A stretch of 64,000 bases of DNA from Rummeliibacillus sp. POC4 (GCF_003576525.1 NZ_QWUA01000004.1:124001-188000); one strand, 5' to 3'. Positions 50,365 through 59,891 are shown, counted from the first letter of the stretch. Numbers and translations are program-made. Notes: generated by a model from the sequence alone, not told the origin.

Positions 50365-51093
50365 ATGACAATAAAGTCTGATCATCGTCATCTCTATCTT
50401 CAAGTGATTGATCATTTAAAAGCAGATATAGAACAAGGTGTATATAAAGAAAATGAAAAACTGCCTTCAGAATTTGAATTATCCAAATCACTTGGAGTAA
50501 GCCGTGCAACACTTCGTGAAGCACTTAGATTGTTGGAAGAAGAAAATATCATTGTTCGAAGACATGGTGTAGGTACATTTGTAAATCCAAAACCATTATT
50601 TACGTCTGGAATTGAACAACTATCAAGTATCTCCTCTATGATTGAGGAGGCGGGAATGCAGCCTGGTACAAACTATATTAGTACGACTGAGTTGCTTCCA
50701 AAAGAAGAGGATATTAAACGTTTCCAATGTGATGAAGATGAACCTTTAATATCGATTGAACGTGTACGTACAGCAAATGGAGAACCTGTTGTGTATTGTG
50801 TGGACCAAGTACCGGCAAAATATTTGCCTAAAAACTTCTCGTCTCGACATAATTCTTCTATTTTTTCAGCATTAGAAGAGTCAGGAGATATACATGTAGC
50901 ATACGCTGTTACATTTATAGATCCAATTGGCTATCACAATCAAGTATCTCCAATATTACAATGTGGGCGTGAAACAGCGCTTTTAGTTTTAAAACAGCTC
51001 CATTATGATGATAACGATCGTGTGGTGCTGTATTCACGTAACTACTTCAGAGCTGATAAATTCAGTTTCCATGTGGTTCGAAAACGTGTGTGA
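50365..51093 (+). CDS. GntR/HutC-family transcriptional regulator (YmfC-like)
   Basis: 242 residues. An N-terminal winged helix (about 8-72: [20 protein letters not shown], then [20 protein letters not shown]) is followed by a UTRA effector domain (about 90-240). This places it in the HutC subfamily, whose members sense small metabolites. It stands where ymfC is in B. subtilis and directly upstream of a nucleoside-type ABC transporter, so it may regulate that. I chose ATG 50365 behind a TGGTGGTGG ribosome site. Confidence 0.88.
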   Translation: MTIKSDHRHLYLQVIDHLKADIEQGVYKENEKLPSEFELSKSLGVSRATLREALRLLEEENIIVRRHGVGTFVNPKPLFTSGIEQLSSISSMIEEAGMQPGTNYISTTELLPKEEDIKRFQCDEDEPLISIERVRTANGEPVVYCVDQVPAKYLPKNFSSRHNSSIFSALEESGDIHVAYAVTFIDPIGYHNQVSPILQCGRETALLVLKQLHYDDNDRVVLYSRNYFRADKFSFHVVRKRV

Positions 51094-51158
51094 AAAAACA
51101 CGTACTCATTCCTGCTATCGAATCTACAAATTAACTTTACTTTTTAGGGGGATTTCAA

Positions 51159-52223
51159 GTGAAAAAGCGTAAAATTGGTTTAGCTCTTTCTGCACTTCTA
51201 GCTTCTGGTACTTTATTAGCAGCATGTGGTAATGACGACAATGCAAGCGATACTAAAAAGGATGATAAAAAGTCATTCTCAGTAGCAATGGTAACTGATA
51301 CTGGCGGTATTGATGACCGTTCATTTAACCAATCTACTTGGGAAGGAATCGAAAAATTCGGTAAAGATAATGGATTATCTAAAGGTAATAATGGTTATGA
51401 TTACTTACAATCTGCATCTGAAAGTGATTACAACACTAACCTAAATAGCTTAATTCGTCGTAATTTTGATTTAGTATTCGCTGTAGGTTTCAATTTACAT
51501 GATTCAGTAGTTGAAGTAGCTAAACAACAAAAAGATGCTAAAATCGCTATTATCGACTCAGTAGTTGAAGGACAAGATAATGTTGCTTCTATTATGTTCA
51601 AAGCAAATGAAGCTTCTTATTTAGCAGGTGCTGCTGCAGCATTACAATCTAAAACTGGCAAAATCGGTTTCATCGGTGGTATGGAAAGTGACATTATTGA
51701 TGGATTCGAAGCTGGTTTCGTAGCAGGTGCTAAAGCTGCAAATCCAAAAGTAAAAGTTGATGTTCAATATGCAGGTTCATTTGGCGACGCTGCAAAAGGT
51801 CAAGCAATTGCAAAACGTATGTATGATTCAGGTTCTGACATTATCTTCCATGCAGCAGGTGGTACAGGTAATGGCTTATTCACTGAAGCAAAAGAACGTA
51901 AGAAAAAAGATCCAAAAGCTGATGTTTGGGTAATCGGTGTTGACCGTGATCAATACGATGAAGGTAAAGTAGATGACAAAACAAATGTTACTTTCACTTC
52001 TGTATTAAAACGTGTTGATATTGCTGCAGAAGATGTTGCAAAACAATCAAAAGATGGTAAATTCCCAGGCGGTAAAACTATTACTTTGGGCTTAAAAGAT
52101 AATGGTGTTGATTTAGCAGATTCTCACGGTGTAATTACTAGTGATACACAAAAGAAAATCGATGAGTACAAAGAAAAAATTATTAAAGGTGAAATTACAG
52201 TTCCTGAAAAACCAGAAAAATAA
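51159..52223 (+). CDS. nupN: BMP-family nucleoside-binding lipoprotein (NupN-like)
   Basis: 354 residues. A lipoprotein signal peptide ends in the lipobox LLAAC, with the lipidated Cys at residue 23. The mature part is a Bmp/PnrA-type periplasmic-binding fold (VAMVTDTGGIDDRSFNQSTW; AVGFNLHDSVVEVA; IGFIGGMESDIIDGFEAGF). Relatives bind purine nucleosides. The start is GTG 51159 behind TAGGGGG. Genes for an ATPase and two permeases follow, giving a complete importer. Confidence 0.92.
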   Translation: MKKRKIGLALSALLASGTLLAACGNDDNASDTKKDDKKSFSVAMVTDTGGIDDRSFNQSTWEGIEKFGKDNGLSKGNNGYDYLQSASESDYNTNLNSLIRRNFDLVFAVGFNLHDSVVEVAKQQKDAKIAIIDSVVEGQDNVASIMFKANEASYLAGAAAALQSKTGKIGFIGGMESDIIDGFEAGFVAGAKAANPKVKVDVQYAGSFGDAAKGQAIAKRMYDSGSDIIFHAAGGTGNGLFTEAKERKKKDPKADVWVIGVDRDQYDEGKVDDKTNVTFTSVLKRVDIAAEDVAKQSKDGKFPGGKTITLGLKDNGVDLADSHGVITSDTQKKIDEYKEKIIKGEITVPEKPEK

Positions 52224-52246
52224 GGTTTAACCATCAGGTTTAACAT

Positions 52247-52282
52247 CATCATAAAGACTAGCTCATGCTAGTCTTTATGATG
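52247..52282 (+). terminator. Long hairpin between the binding-protein and ATPase genes
   Basis: Perfect 16-bp stem CATCATAAAGACTAGC/GCTAGTCTTTATGATG with a TCAT loop, without a long T-run after it. Such hairpins between a binding-protein gene and its transporter genes commonly give partial termination and protect the 3' end. The following 52283-52506 stretch is AT-rich with no structure I can name. Confidence 0.75.
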
Positions 52283-52506
52283 TATTTTAGTTTCTAATTA
52301 GCAGACGAAGGAATTTAAATTTATAGTAAATTTTTAGAATATACCATCTTATTCATGATTATATATAGTTGTTCTAAAATATAGTTTTGGATTAATATTC
52401 TGAAAAATTATTTGTGTATTTAAGTCCTTCTTGTGTTAATTTTTTTAACCTTTGTTAATTTATTAATGACAACCATAAATTTATAGTGTCCAAGGGAGTG
52501 AACACA

Positions 52507-54045
52507 TTGGAATATGTGATAGAAATGCTTGGAATTCGAAAACAATTCGGGGATTTCGTAGCAAATGATAACATCACCCTTCAGCTTAAAAAAGGAGAGA
52601 TTCATGCACTATTAGGAGAAAATGGTGCAGGGAAATCGACGTTGATGAATGTGCTCTTTGGTTTATATCAACCAGAAGCGGGCTCCATTAAAGTTCATGG
52701 CAAGGAAGTTAAGATTACTGACCCTAACAAAGCCAATGATCTTGGAATCGGAATGGTCCATCAACATTTTATGTTAGTTGAGAATTTTACGGTGACAGAA
52801 AATATCATTTTAGGTAGTGAACCTACGAAGATGGGTTCCATCAATATTCGAGATGCGGCAAAAAAAGTACAAGAACTATCTGAAAAATATGGTTTAAATG
52901 TAGATGCAAATGCTAAAATTGAAGACATTTCAGTCGGTATGCAACAACGTGTGGAAATTTTAAAAACATTATACCGAGGCGCTGAAATTTTAATCTTCGA
53001 CGAACCTACAGCATCACTAACACCTCAAGAAATTACAGAATTGATGCAGATTATGAAACGTCTTATTGATGAAGGCAAATCTATCATTTTAATTACTCAC
53101 AAATTAAAAGAAATTATGGAAGTTTCAGATCGCGTTACAATAATACGCAAAGGTAAAGGGATTGGTACAGTTGTAACTGCTGATACAAATCCAGATCAGC
53201 TTGCCGAAATGATGGTTGGAAGACAAGTTGTATTTAAGACTGAAAAAGTGGAAGCAAAACCGACTGATATTGTATTAAATATCCAAAATTTAACTGTTGC
53301 AGACAATCGTGGTGTCGACAAAGTTAAAAATTTAAATCTTACCGTTCGAGCTGGAGAAATTGTTGGGATTGCTGGGATAGACGGAAATGGTCAGTCAGAG
53401 CTAATCGAAGCAATTACCGGTCTTCGCAAGGTGAAAAAAGGAACAATCACTTTAAAAGGTAAGAATATAACTGGTTTCAAACCTCGTAAAATTACAGAGG
53501 CAGGAATCGGTCATATTCCTCAGGATCGACATAAGCATGGACTTGTACTCGATTTTCCTATTAGCCATAATATAGTTTTACAAACGTACTATCAAAAACC
53601 TATTTCTAAGGCAGGTATTATAGATTATAAGAAAGTAAATGATTTTGCAAAAAAAATTATTCATGAATATGATGTGCGTACACCAGGCGAGATGACACTT
53701 GCACGTGCATTGTCAGGTGGTAATCAACAAAAAGCAATTATCGGTCGTGAAATTGAGCGAGACCCAGAATTATTAATAGCAGCATTGCCAACTCGTGGTT
53801 TAGATGTAGGGGCGATTGAATTTATTCATAAACGTCTTATTGAACAACGAGATAAAGGCAAAGCAGTGTTATTAATATCATTTGAATTAGATGAAGTGAT
53901 GAATGTATCGGACAGTATTGCTGTCATCCATGATGGATCAATTATTGATAGAGTGCTACCGCACGAAACATCAGAACAAGATCTTGGTTTATTAATGGCT
54001 GGACAAAAATTACACCAAGATTCAAAAAAGGTAGGTGACGAATAG
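52507..54045 (+). CDS. nupO: Nucleoside ABC transporter, double ATPase (NupO-like)
   Basis: 512 residues with two ABC domains. The first has Walker A GENGAGKSTL, signature SVGMQQRVEI and Walker B LIFDEPTASL. The second has a variant Walker A (GIDGNGQSEL), signature SGGNQQKAI and an altered Walker B (LLIAALPTRGLD), as is typical of sugar/nucleoside importers of this class. The start is TTG 52507 (protein MEYVIEMLGIRK) behind AAGGGAG at 52492-52498; other in-frame starts at 52486 or 52525 fit less well. Confidence 0.93.
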   Translation: MEYVIEMLGIRKQFGDFVANDNITLQLKKGEIHALLGENGAGKSTLMNVLFGLYQPEAGSIKVHGKEVKITDPNKANDLGIGMVHQHFMLVENFTVTENIILGSEPTKMGSINIRDAAKKVQELSEKYGLNVDANAKIEDISVGMQQRVEILKTLYRGAEILIFDEPTASLTPQEITELMQIMKRLIDEGKSIILITHKLKEIMEVSDRVTIIRKGKGIGTVVTADTNPDQLAEMMVGRQVVFKTEKVEAKPTDIVLNIQNLTVADNRGVDKVKNLNLTVRAGEIVGIAGIDGNGQSELIEAITGLRKVKKGTITLKGKNITGFKPRKITEAGIGHIPQDRHKHGLVLDFPISHNIVLQTYYQKPISKAGIIDYKKVNDFAKKIIHEYDVRTPGEMTLARALSGGNQQKAIIGREIERDPELLIAALPTRGLDVGAIEFIHKRLIEQRDKGKAVLLISFELDEVMNVSDSIAVIHDGSIIDRVLPHETSEQDLGLLMAGQKLHQDSKKVGDE

Positions 54046-55091
54046 TGTCCAAACGATTGACAAATATTCTAGTCCCTCTTATCTCAATTTTATTGGGTAT
54101 TATTGTTGGAGCAATTGTAATGGCTATTAGTGGATTTAGCCCAGTAGATGGTTATATTGCATTATGGAATGGTGTATTTGGTAACACCTATAATATTGGT
54201 GAAACAATTCGTCAAATCACACCATATGTATTTGCTGGTTTGGCAGTAGCTTTTGCATTCCGCACAGGTTTATTTAATATCGGTGTGGAAGGACAGTTAA
54301 TCGTAGGTTGGTTAGCAGCTGCATATGTTGGTTATGCATTTGATCTTCCTAAGATCGTTCATATCCCACTAGCGTTATTAGCGGCAGCAGTTGCAGGGGG
54401 ATTATGGGCATTTATCCCAGGCTTATTGAAAGCAAAATTACAAGTTCATGAAGTAATCGTGACAATCATGATGAACTATATTGCATTACATGTTGTAAAT
54501 GCAACTATTGCAACGTTATCTGATGGCGAAAAAACAGAGAAAATCCATGAGACTGCTTCATTACGCTCGCCATTTTTAGAATCTATTACAGACTACTCCC
54601 GTTTGCATTGGGGTTTTATCATTGCAATTTTAGCAGTTATTATCATGTGGTTCATATTAGAAAAGACAACTCGCGGTTACGAACTAAAATCTGTTGGATT
54701 TAACCAACATGCATCAGAGTATGCGGGTATGAATGTTAGCAAAAATATTATTCTAGCAATGGTGATTTCAGGTATTTTCGCTGGTCTTGGCGGCGCGATG
54801 GAAGCGTTAGGTACTTTCGGTAATATCTCGAAGATGACGGCGTTTACTGGTATCGGTTTTGATGGAATCGCAGTAGCTTTACTTGGTGCTAACCAACCAT
54901 TTGGTGTATTGCTTGGAGCAATGCTTTTTGGTTCATTAAAAAATGGTGGTCTAAATATGCCAAACGAAGCAGGGATTCCAGTAGAAATTGTATCAATCGT
55001 TATCGCATTGATAATTTTCTTTGTTGCTTCAGGTTATATCATTCGAGTAGCACTTGAACGTATAAGTAAGAAAAAAAAGGAGGAAAAATAA
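54045..55091 (+). CDS. nupP: Nucleoside ABC transporter permease 1 (NupP-like)
   Basis: 348 residues, about eight to ten membrane helices, BPD_transp_2 family: FRTGLFNIGVEGQLIVGWLA near residue 75 and the conserved loop VGFNQHASEYAGMN near 220. It starts with GTG 54045, overlapping the nupO stop by one base, with AGGTGA upstream. Confidence 0.93.
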   Translation: MSKRLTNILVPLISILLGIIVGAIVMAISGFSPVDGYIALWNGVFGNTYNIGETIRQITPYVFAGLAVAFAFRTGLFNIGVEGQLIVGWLAAAYVGYAFDLPKIVHIPLALLAAAVAGGLWAFIPGLLKAKLQVHEVIVTIMMNYIALHVVNATIATLSDGEKTEKIHETASLRSPFLESITDYSRLHWGFIIAILAVIIMWFILEKTTRGYELKSVGFNQHASEYAGMNVSKNIILAMVISGIFAGLGGAMEALGTFGNISKMTAFTGIGFDGIAVALLGANQPFGVLLGAMLFGSLKNGGLNMPNEAGIPVEIVSIVIALIIFFVASGYIIRVALERISKKKKEEK

Positions 55092-55092
55092 C

Positions 55093-56052
55093 ATGAGTTT
55101 TTTAGAAGTGTTATATTTCATTATTCCTTCTGCTATCTTCTATGCGGCTCCATTAATTATGACTGCAATAGGCGGGGTATTCACGGAACGATCAGGTGTA
55201 GTTAATATCGGGCTAGAAGGCGTAATGATTATAGGAGCCTTCAGTAGTATCGTTTTTAACTTAACATTTGCAGATACTTTTGGTGGACTTACACCTTGGA
55301 TTGGTTTAGTTATAGCAATGGTAATCGGAATTGTATTTTCTTTAATTCTAGCTGTTGCAGCTGTGTCATTCCGAGCAGATCAAACGGTTGCTGGGGTTGC
55401 TCTAAACATGTTGGGACTAGCTGTAGCAGTGTTTAGTGTGAAAATGATCTATGACAAAGGTCAAACAGATTCTATAGCAGAACGTTTTTCACGATTTGAT
55501 ATCCCAGTCTTGAAAGACATTCCAATTTTAGGGAAAATGTTCTTCACAGATGTTTATGGTACGTCTATTTTGGCGATTGTTGTTGCGTTTATAGCTTGGT
55601 ACATTATTTACAAAACACCATTTGGTTTGCGTTTACGAGCTGTAGGGGAACATCCAATGGCTGCAGATACAATGGGTGTTAACGTTACGAAAATGCGTTA
55701 TGTAGCTGTTATGATTTCTGGTGCACTTGGTGGTATTGGCGGTGCAATTTATGCACAAGCAATTGCAGGTAACTTTAGTCAGAGTACTATTAGCGGACAA
55801 GGTTTCATTGCCATTGCAGCAATGATTTTTGGAAAATGGCATCCACTTGGTGCTCTAGGTGCAGCATTATTCTTTGGATTAGCACAATCATTGAGTATTG
55901 CTGGTGCTTCTATTCCTGTGATCAAAGATGTTCCTGAAGTGATATTGTTAATCTTACCTTATCTTTTAACAATCTTTGCTTTAGCTGGATTTATCGGTAA
56001 AGCAAGAGCACCAAAAGCATCAGGTGAACCTTATATTAAAGGTAAACGATAA
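55093..56052 (+). CDS. nupQ: Nucleoside ABC transporter permease 2 (NupQ-like)
   Basis: 319 residues, the second BPD_transp_2 permease: TERSGVVNIGLEGVMIIGAF near residue 31, FGLRLRAVGEHPMAADTMG near 177, and GQGFIAIAAMIFGKWHPLG near 235. ATG 55093 is 1 base after the nupP stop, with AGGAGG inside the end of nupP. A strong terminator closes the unit. Confidence 0.93.
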   Translation: MSFLEVLYFIIPSAIFYAAPLIMTAIGGVFTERSGVVNIGLEGVMIIGAFSSIVFNLTFADTFGGLTPWIGLVIAMVIGIVFSLILAVAAVSFRADQTVAGVALNMLGLAVAVFSVKMIYDKGQTDSIAERFSRFDIPVLKDIPILGKMFFTDVYGTSILAIVVAFIAWYIIYKTPFGLRLRAVGEHPMAADTMGVNVTKMRYVAVMISGALGGIGGAIYAQAIAGNFSQSTISGQGFIAIAAMIFGKWHPLGALGAALFFGLAQSLSIAGASIPVIKDVPEVILLILPYLLTIFALAGFIGKARAPKASGEPYIKGKR

Positions 56053-56086
56053 TCTTTCAATTCATGTGCAATCACTAATTATTATG

Positions 56087-56117
56087 AAAAGGCCGAGCCA
56101 ACTTCTCGGCCTTTTTT
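56087..56117 (+). terminator. Terminator after the nup transporter genes
   Basis: 11-bp perfect stem AAAAGGCCGAG/CTCGGCCTTTT, loop CCAACTT, T-run to 56117. Confidence 0.92.
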
Positions 56118-56175
56118 GTTATGTCTAAAGGGCCATGCATTGACTTGCTTTTACTTTAGTTGCAATTTTATTCAA

Positions 56176-56201
56176 TTGACATGTATAGTTGGGGTAATGG
56201 T
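56176..56201 (+). promoter_or_regulatory. Possible promoter of ymfF
   Basis: TTGACA at 56176-56181 and TGTTATATT (extended -10) at 56193-56201. The spacer between them is only 14 bases, so the extended -10 may act largely alone. About 32 bases upstream of ymfF. Confidence 0.4.
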
Positions 56202-56232
56202 TTGTTATATTAAGTAGATAGGAGGGGTTTGA

Positions 56233-57501
56233 ATGTTTAACACTATAGAAGTAGCTAAAGACGTTCATATTCATACAAGAGTAACTGATCAATTTAAAAC
56301 AGTGAATTTTTCACTGAAATTTAGAAGACCTTTAGAGGTAGAGGAGGCAGCGGAAAGAACTGTTTTAACAAATGTATTGCAACACAGTAATGCCAAATTC
56401 CCATCTACTGCTAGTATGCGTATGTATTTAGATGATTTATATGGAACAGTTTTGTATTTAGATACAAGTAAAAAAGGAAACGAACATGTTGTCATTTTAA
56501 ATGTTGAAACGGTAAATGACCAATACCTAAAACAAGGTGATGTACTAGGTAAAGTATTAGATTTAATGCATACAGTACTATTTGAGCCGAATTTAGAAGG
56601 TGGAACTTTTAAAGAGAATATCGTTTCTCGTGAGAAAGAAATGGTCAAGGAACGTATTCAATCTATATTTGATGATAAATCACGCTATGCACAAAATCGC
56701 TTAACAAAAATTTTAGCGCCAAATCACCCAGCATCTATTTCTGCTAATGGTACAATTCCAGCTATTGAAGCGATTACACCTCAATCACTTACTGATACAT
56801 ATCACCGTATGCTTACAGAAGATGCGATTGATATTTACGTAGTGGGAGATATAGATGAAGATAAAATGGTAGAGGATCTAAAAAAAGTACTACCATTTGG
56901 AAAGCGAGAAACAACATTTAAACTAAAAGATTTACCAAAAATTGAACCAACTGATGATTATGTGAAAGAAAAGCAAGATATGCGACAAGGAAAACTGCAT
57001 ATTGGCTATTCAATACCGGTATTTTTCAAAGATGCAGATTTTCCAAAAATGCAAATCTTTAATGGTATTTTTGGAGGATATCCACATTCTAAATTGTTTA
57101 TGAATGTTCGTGAAAAAGAAAGTATGGCGTATTATTGTTCAAGTTCATATTCTGCACAATATGGTTTAGTTTATGTAACGTCTGGAATTGATGCTATAAA
57201 TGAGCAGAAAGTGATTCAATTGATTGATGACCAATTAGCCTCTATGCAAAATGGCGAAATAACAGATTTGGAACTGACACAAACAAAAGCAATGCTTCAA
57301 AACCAATTAAAAGAAGCATTAGATTCTGCACGTGGTCAAATTGAAATATATGACCAATATAAAGATTTGGATGAAGATTTCAATGTAGAAGATTGGCAAA
57401 AGAAATGGCAGGCTGTAACGAAAGAAGACGTTGTGGCTATGGCTAAACAAATGCACAAAGAAACCGTCTATTTCTTGAGTGGAATGGAGGACGAAAAATA
57501 A
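56233..57501 (+). CDS. ymfF: Non-catalytic M16 peptidase-like protein YmfF
   Basis: 422 residues of the M16 family. No HxxEH zinc motif is present in the N-terminal region where the partner has one, so it is probably the inactive half of a heterodimer. The C-terminal M16 repeat (MRQGKLHIGYSIPVFFKDAD) is well kept. It is coupled to the catalytic ymfH by a one-base overlap. AGGAGGGG precedes ATG 56233. Confidence 0.9.
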   Translation: MFNTIEVAKDVHIHTRVTDQFKTVNFSLKFRRPLEVEEAAERTVLTNVLQHSNAKFPSTASMRMYLDDLYGTVLYLDTSKKGNEHVVILNVETVNDQYLKQGDVLGKVLDLMHTVLFEPNLEGGTFKENIVSREKEMVKERIQSIFDDKSRYAQNRLTKILAPNHPASISANGTIPAIEAITPQSLTDTYHRMLTEDAIDIYVVGDIDEDKMVEDLKKVLPFGKRETTFKLKDLPKIEPTDDYVKEKQDMRQGKLHIGYSIPVFFKDADFPKMQIFNGIFGGYPHSKLFMNVREKESMAYYCSSSYSAQYGLVYVTSGIDAINEQKVIQLIDDQLASMQNGEITDLELTQTKAMLQNQLKEALDSARGQIEIYDQYKDLDEDFNVEDWQKKWQAVTKEDVVAMAKQMHKETVYFLSGMEDEK

Positions 57502-58832
57502 TGGAAACAATTCGCTTTGATCAACTAGATGAAACATTATATTATGAAAAGCTTGAAAATGGGTTAGACGTCTACATTTTGCCGAAAAAAGGATTCTCAA
57601 AAACATTTGTCACATTTACAACTAAGTATGGATCTGTAGACCGTTCTTTTGTTCCGCTTGGTGAACAACAAGCAATTACAGTTCCAGATGGCATAGCACA
57701 CTTTTTAGAACATAAAATGTTTGAAAAAGAGGATGGAGATGTATTCCAAAAGTTTAGTGAGTATGGTGCATCAGCAAATGCCTTTACTTCATTTACAAGA
57801 ACTGCTTATCTATTTTCTTCAACGAATCATATTTATGAAAGTACTGAGACATTATTAAATTTTGTACAGGAACCTTATTTTACAGAAAAAACCGTCAACA
57901 AAGAAAAAGGGATTATTGGTCAAGAAATTACGATGTATGACGATCAACCTGATTGGCGTTTATATTTTGGCACTATCGAAAATATGTTTAAAGAACATCC
58001 TGTAAAAATTGATATTGCAGGAACTGTCGAATCGATAGATAAAATTACGGCAGAACATTTATATACTTGCTATCATACTTTCTATCATCCTTCAAACATG
58101 TTGCTATTTGCAATTGGCTCATTAGAACCTGAAAAAATGATGCAAGTTATTCGTGAAAACCAAGATAAGAAAGAATTTGCAAAGCCTACTCCGATTAAGC
58201 GGATTGAAGTAGATGAACCATCTGAAGTTGCTATACCTGAACGTACATTGAATATGGATGTTTCGAAAGCAAAAGTTTCTGTAGGACTTAAAGCAAAGGA
58301 AACAAATCTATCAGGACGAGAAATGTTAAAACATGAGCTTGCAATTAGTTTGACATTGGATATCTTATTTGGAAGATCCTCAGATTTTTATACAAAAGTG
58401 TATGAAGAAGGTTTAATCGATGAATCTTACTCTTACGATTTTTCTTTAGAACATGGATTTGGCTTTGCAATGATAGGTTCAGATACACATCAACCTGACA
58501 AATTGATACAAGCTATAAAAGAGCAATTGAAGAAAACAGAAGAGAAATGGCCATTTGGTGAAGAGGAATTGGAACGTGTAAAACGCCGTAGAATAGGCTT
58601 TAATTTAAGAGCTCTTAACTCCATTGAATATATAGCAAATCAATTTACACGTTATAAATTCAATGATATGAACCTGTTTGACTCTGTTTCGGCAATTGAA
58701 GAACTAACTTTAGCTGACGTCCAACAAGCTTTTAAATCTCTGCAAGGAGAATCTCAACAAACAGTCTTTAAAATTTTACCACTAGCCAATAATACTAAAA
58801 ACAATTCAAAGGCAGAAGGTAAAAAAGCATAA
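57501..58832 (+). CDS. ymfH: Catalytic M16 zinc peptidase YmfH
   Basis: 443 residues. The zinc motif HFLEH is intact (DGIAHFLEHKMFEKEDGDVF near residue 65), with the distal Glu region following (NKEKGIIGQEITMYDDQP near 134). It probably works as a heterodimer with YmfF. Substrate is unknown. It overlaps both neighbours (ymfF and ymfI) by one base, so the three are translated as a unit. Confidence 0.92.
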   Translation: METIRFDQLDETLYYEKLENGLDVYILPKKGFSKTFVTFTTKYGSVDRSFVPLGEQQAITVPDGIAHFLEHKMFEKEDGDVFQKFSEYGASANAFTSFTRTAYLFSSTNHIYESTETLLNFVQEPYFTEKTVNKEKGIIGQEITMYDDQPDWRLYFGTIENMFKEHPVKIDIAGTVESIDKITAEHLYTCYHTFYHPSNMLLFAIGSLEPEKMMQVIRENQDKKEFAKPTPIKRIEVDEPSEVAIPERTLNMDVSKAKVSVGLKAKETNLSGREMLKHELAISLTLDILFGRSSDFYTKVYEEGLIDESYSYDFSLEHGFGFAMIGSDTHQPDKLIQAIKEQLKKTEEKWPFGEEELERVKRRRIGFNLRALNSIEYIANQFTRYKFNDMNLFDSVSAIEELTLADVQQAFKSLQGESQQTVFKILPLANNTKNNSKAEGKKA

Positions 58833-59560
58833 TGAAAAAATTTGCATTAGTATTAGGCGCTTCCGGAGCAATCGGAAGTGCCATTTGTCGTGAACTAGCG
58901 GAAAATGGTTGGTCACTCTATTTGCAGTACAATCACCATAGTGAAGTTGTGCAAAGTCTACTTGAAGAAATGATGCAGTCTTATCCGGAACAAGAATTCA
59001 TGATTATTCAGGCAGATTTAACATCCGAATCAGCAGCAACTACGATTGTACAGTCTGTGTTTTCATTAGAAGCAATTGTCATAGCTAGTGGTCAAGCGCT
59101 TTATAAACTAGTGGAAGATACAACTGTTAAAGAAATGACTGAACTTTGGAAAGTACATGTTCAGACACCTATACAAATTATTGGTATGTTGTCAGCAAAA
59201 TTAAGACAACATCAAGTAAGTTATATTACAATGATTGGTTCTATATGGGGTGAAGCAGGTGGAGCGGGAGAAACACTATATTCTACCGTTAAAGGAGCCA
59301 TTCACTCTTTTGTGAAAGCTTATGCAAAAGAGGTATCTTTTAATGGAATCCGTGTAAATGCAATTGCTCCGGGATTAATCGATACAAAAATGAATGGACA
59401 TTTAAATGACGAAGAAATGCGTGAACTTTTGGCTGAAATTCCATTAGAACGTGCTGGATCTCCTGAAGAAGTAGCACACCTAGTAGCCTTTTTACAATCT
59501 GGAAAGGCTGATTATATAACAGGACAAATCTTGAGAATTAACGGCGGCTGGTACATATAA
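58832..59560 (+). CDS. ymfI: Short-chain dehydrogenase/reductase YmfI (FabG-like)
   Basis: 242 residues, classical SDR: NAD(P) loop GASGAIGSAI, catalytic Ser in TMIGSIWG, Tyr-x3-Lys in LYSTVKGA (near residue 150), and a PGLIDTKMN segment. Resemblance to 3-oxoacyl-ACP reductase is general, and the true substrate cannot be read from sequence. It is coupled to ymfH by a TAATG junction. Confidence 0.9.
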   Translation: MKKFALVLGASGAIGSAICRELAENGWSLYLQYNHHSEVVQSLLEEMMQSYPEQEFMIIQADLTSESAATTIVQSVFSLEAIVIASGQALYKLVEDTTVKEMTELWKVHVQTPIQIIGMLSAKLRQHQVSYITMIGSIWGEAGGAGETLYSTVKGAIHSFVKAYAKEVSFNGIRVNAIAPGLIDTKMNGHLNDEEMRELLAEIPLERAGSPEEVAHLVAFLQSGKADYITGQILRINGGWYI

Positions 59561-59582
59561 CAACTGATTTTACACATACTTA

Positions 59583-59843
59583 TTGTGTAAAGGAGGGGTT
59601 AATTGGCAACAATGGACATCGTTTTTAGGGCAAAATGTGGCTCAAGCTGAACAATCTGGTATGACAAATCAAGTAATTCAAAAAGCAGCGGTACAAATTG
59701 GTGAATACTTAGCCAACAATGTTGATCCGAAAAATGAACAAGAACGTGTACTTTCTGATTTATGGGGCGTTGCTTCTGAAAATGAGAAAGAAGCATTGGC
59801 GAATTGTGTCGTTAAATTAGTTCAAAATAAAAATTTGCAGTAA
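59583..59843 (+). CDS. ymfJ: DUF3243 protein YmfJ with a problematic start
   Basis: At most 86 residues. The similar part begins at NWQQWTSFLGQ and includes LANNVDPKNEQERVLSDLWG, as in the DUF3243 family (function unknown). A strong AAAGGAGGGG lies at 59589-59598, but no ATG, GTG or TTG follows it in this frame. The only in-frame start is TTG 59583, upstream of that site. TTG 59603 and ATG 59612 are well placed but in another frame that stops soon. The start is therefore uncertain. Confidence 0.75.
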   Translation: MCKGGVNWQQWTSFLGQNVAQAEQSGMTNQVIQKAAVQIGEYLANNVDPKNEQERVLSDLWGVASENEKEALANCVVKLVQNKNLQ

Positions 59844-59891
59844 AAACTTATTTAATATAAGAGTTAAAAAAAATTGTCTTTATAAAAGTCT

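Noticed and set aside
52283-52506. Purine riboswitch or PurR site before the nucleoside ATPase gene
   Set aside because: The conserved riboswitch core and the PurR box pattern are not seen; the stretch is simply AT-rich.
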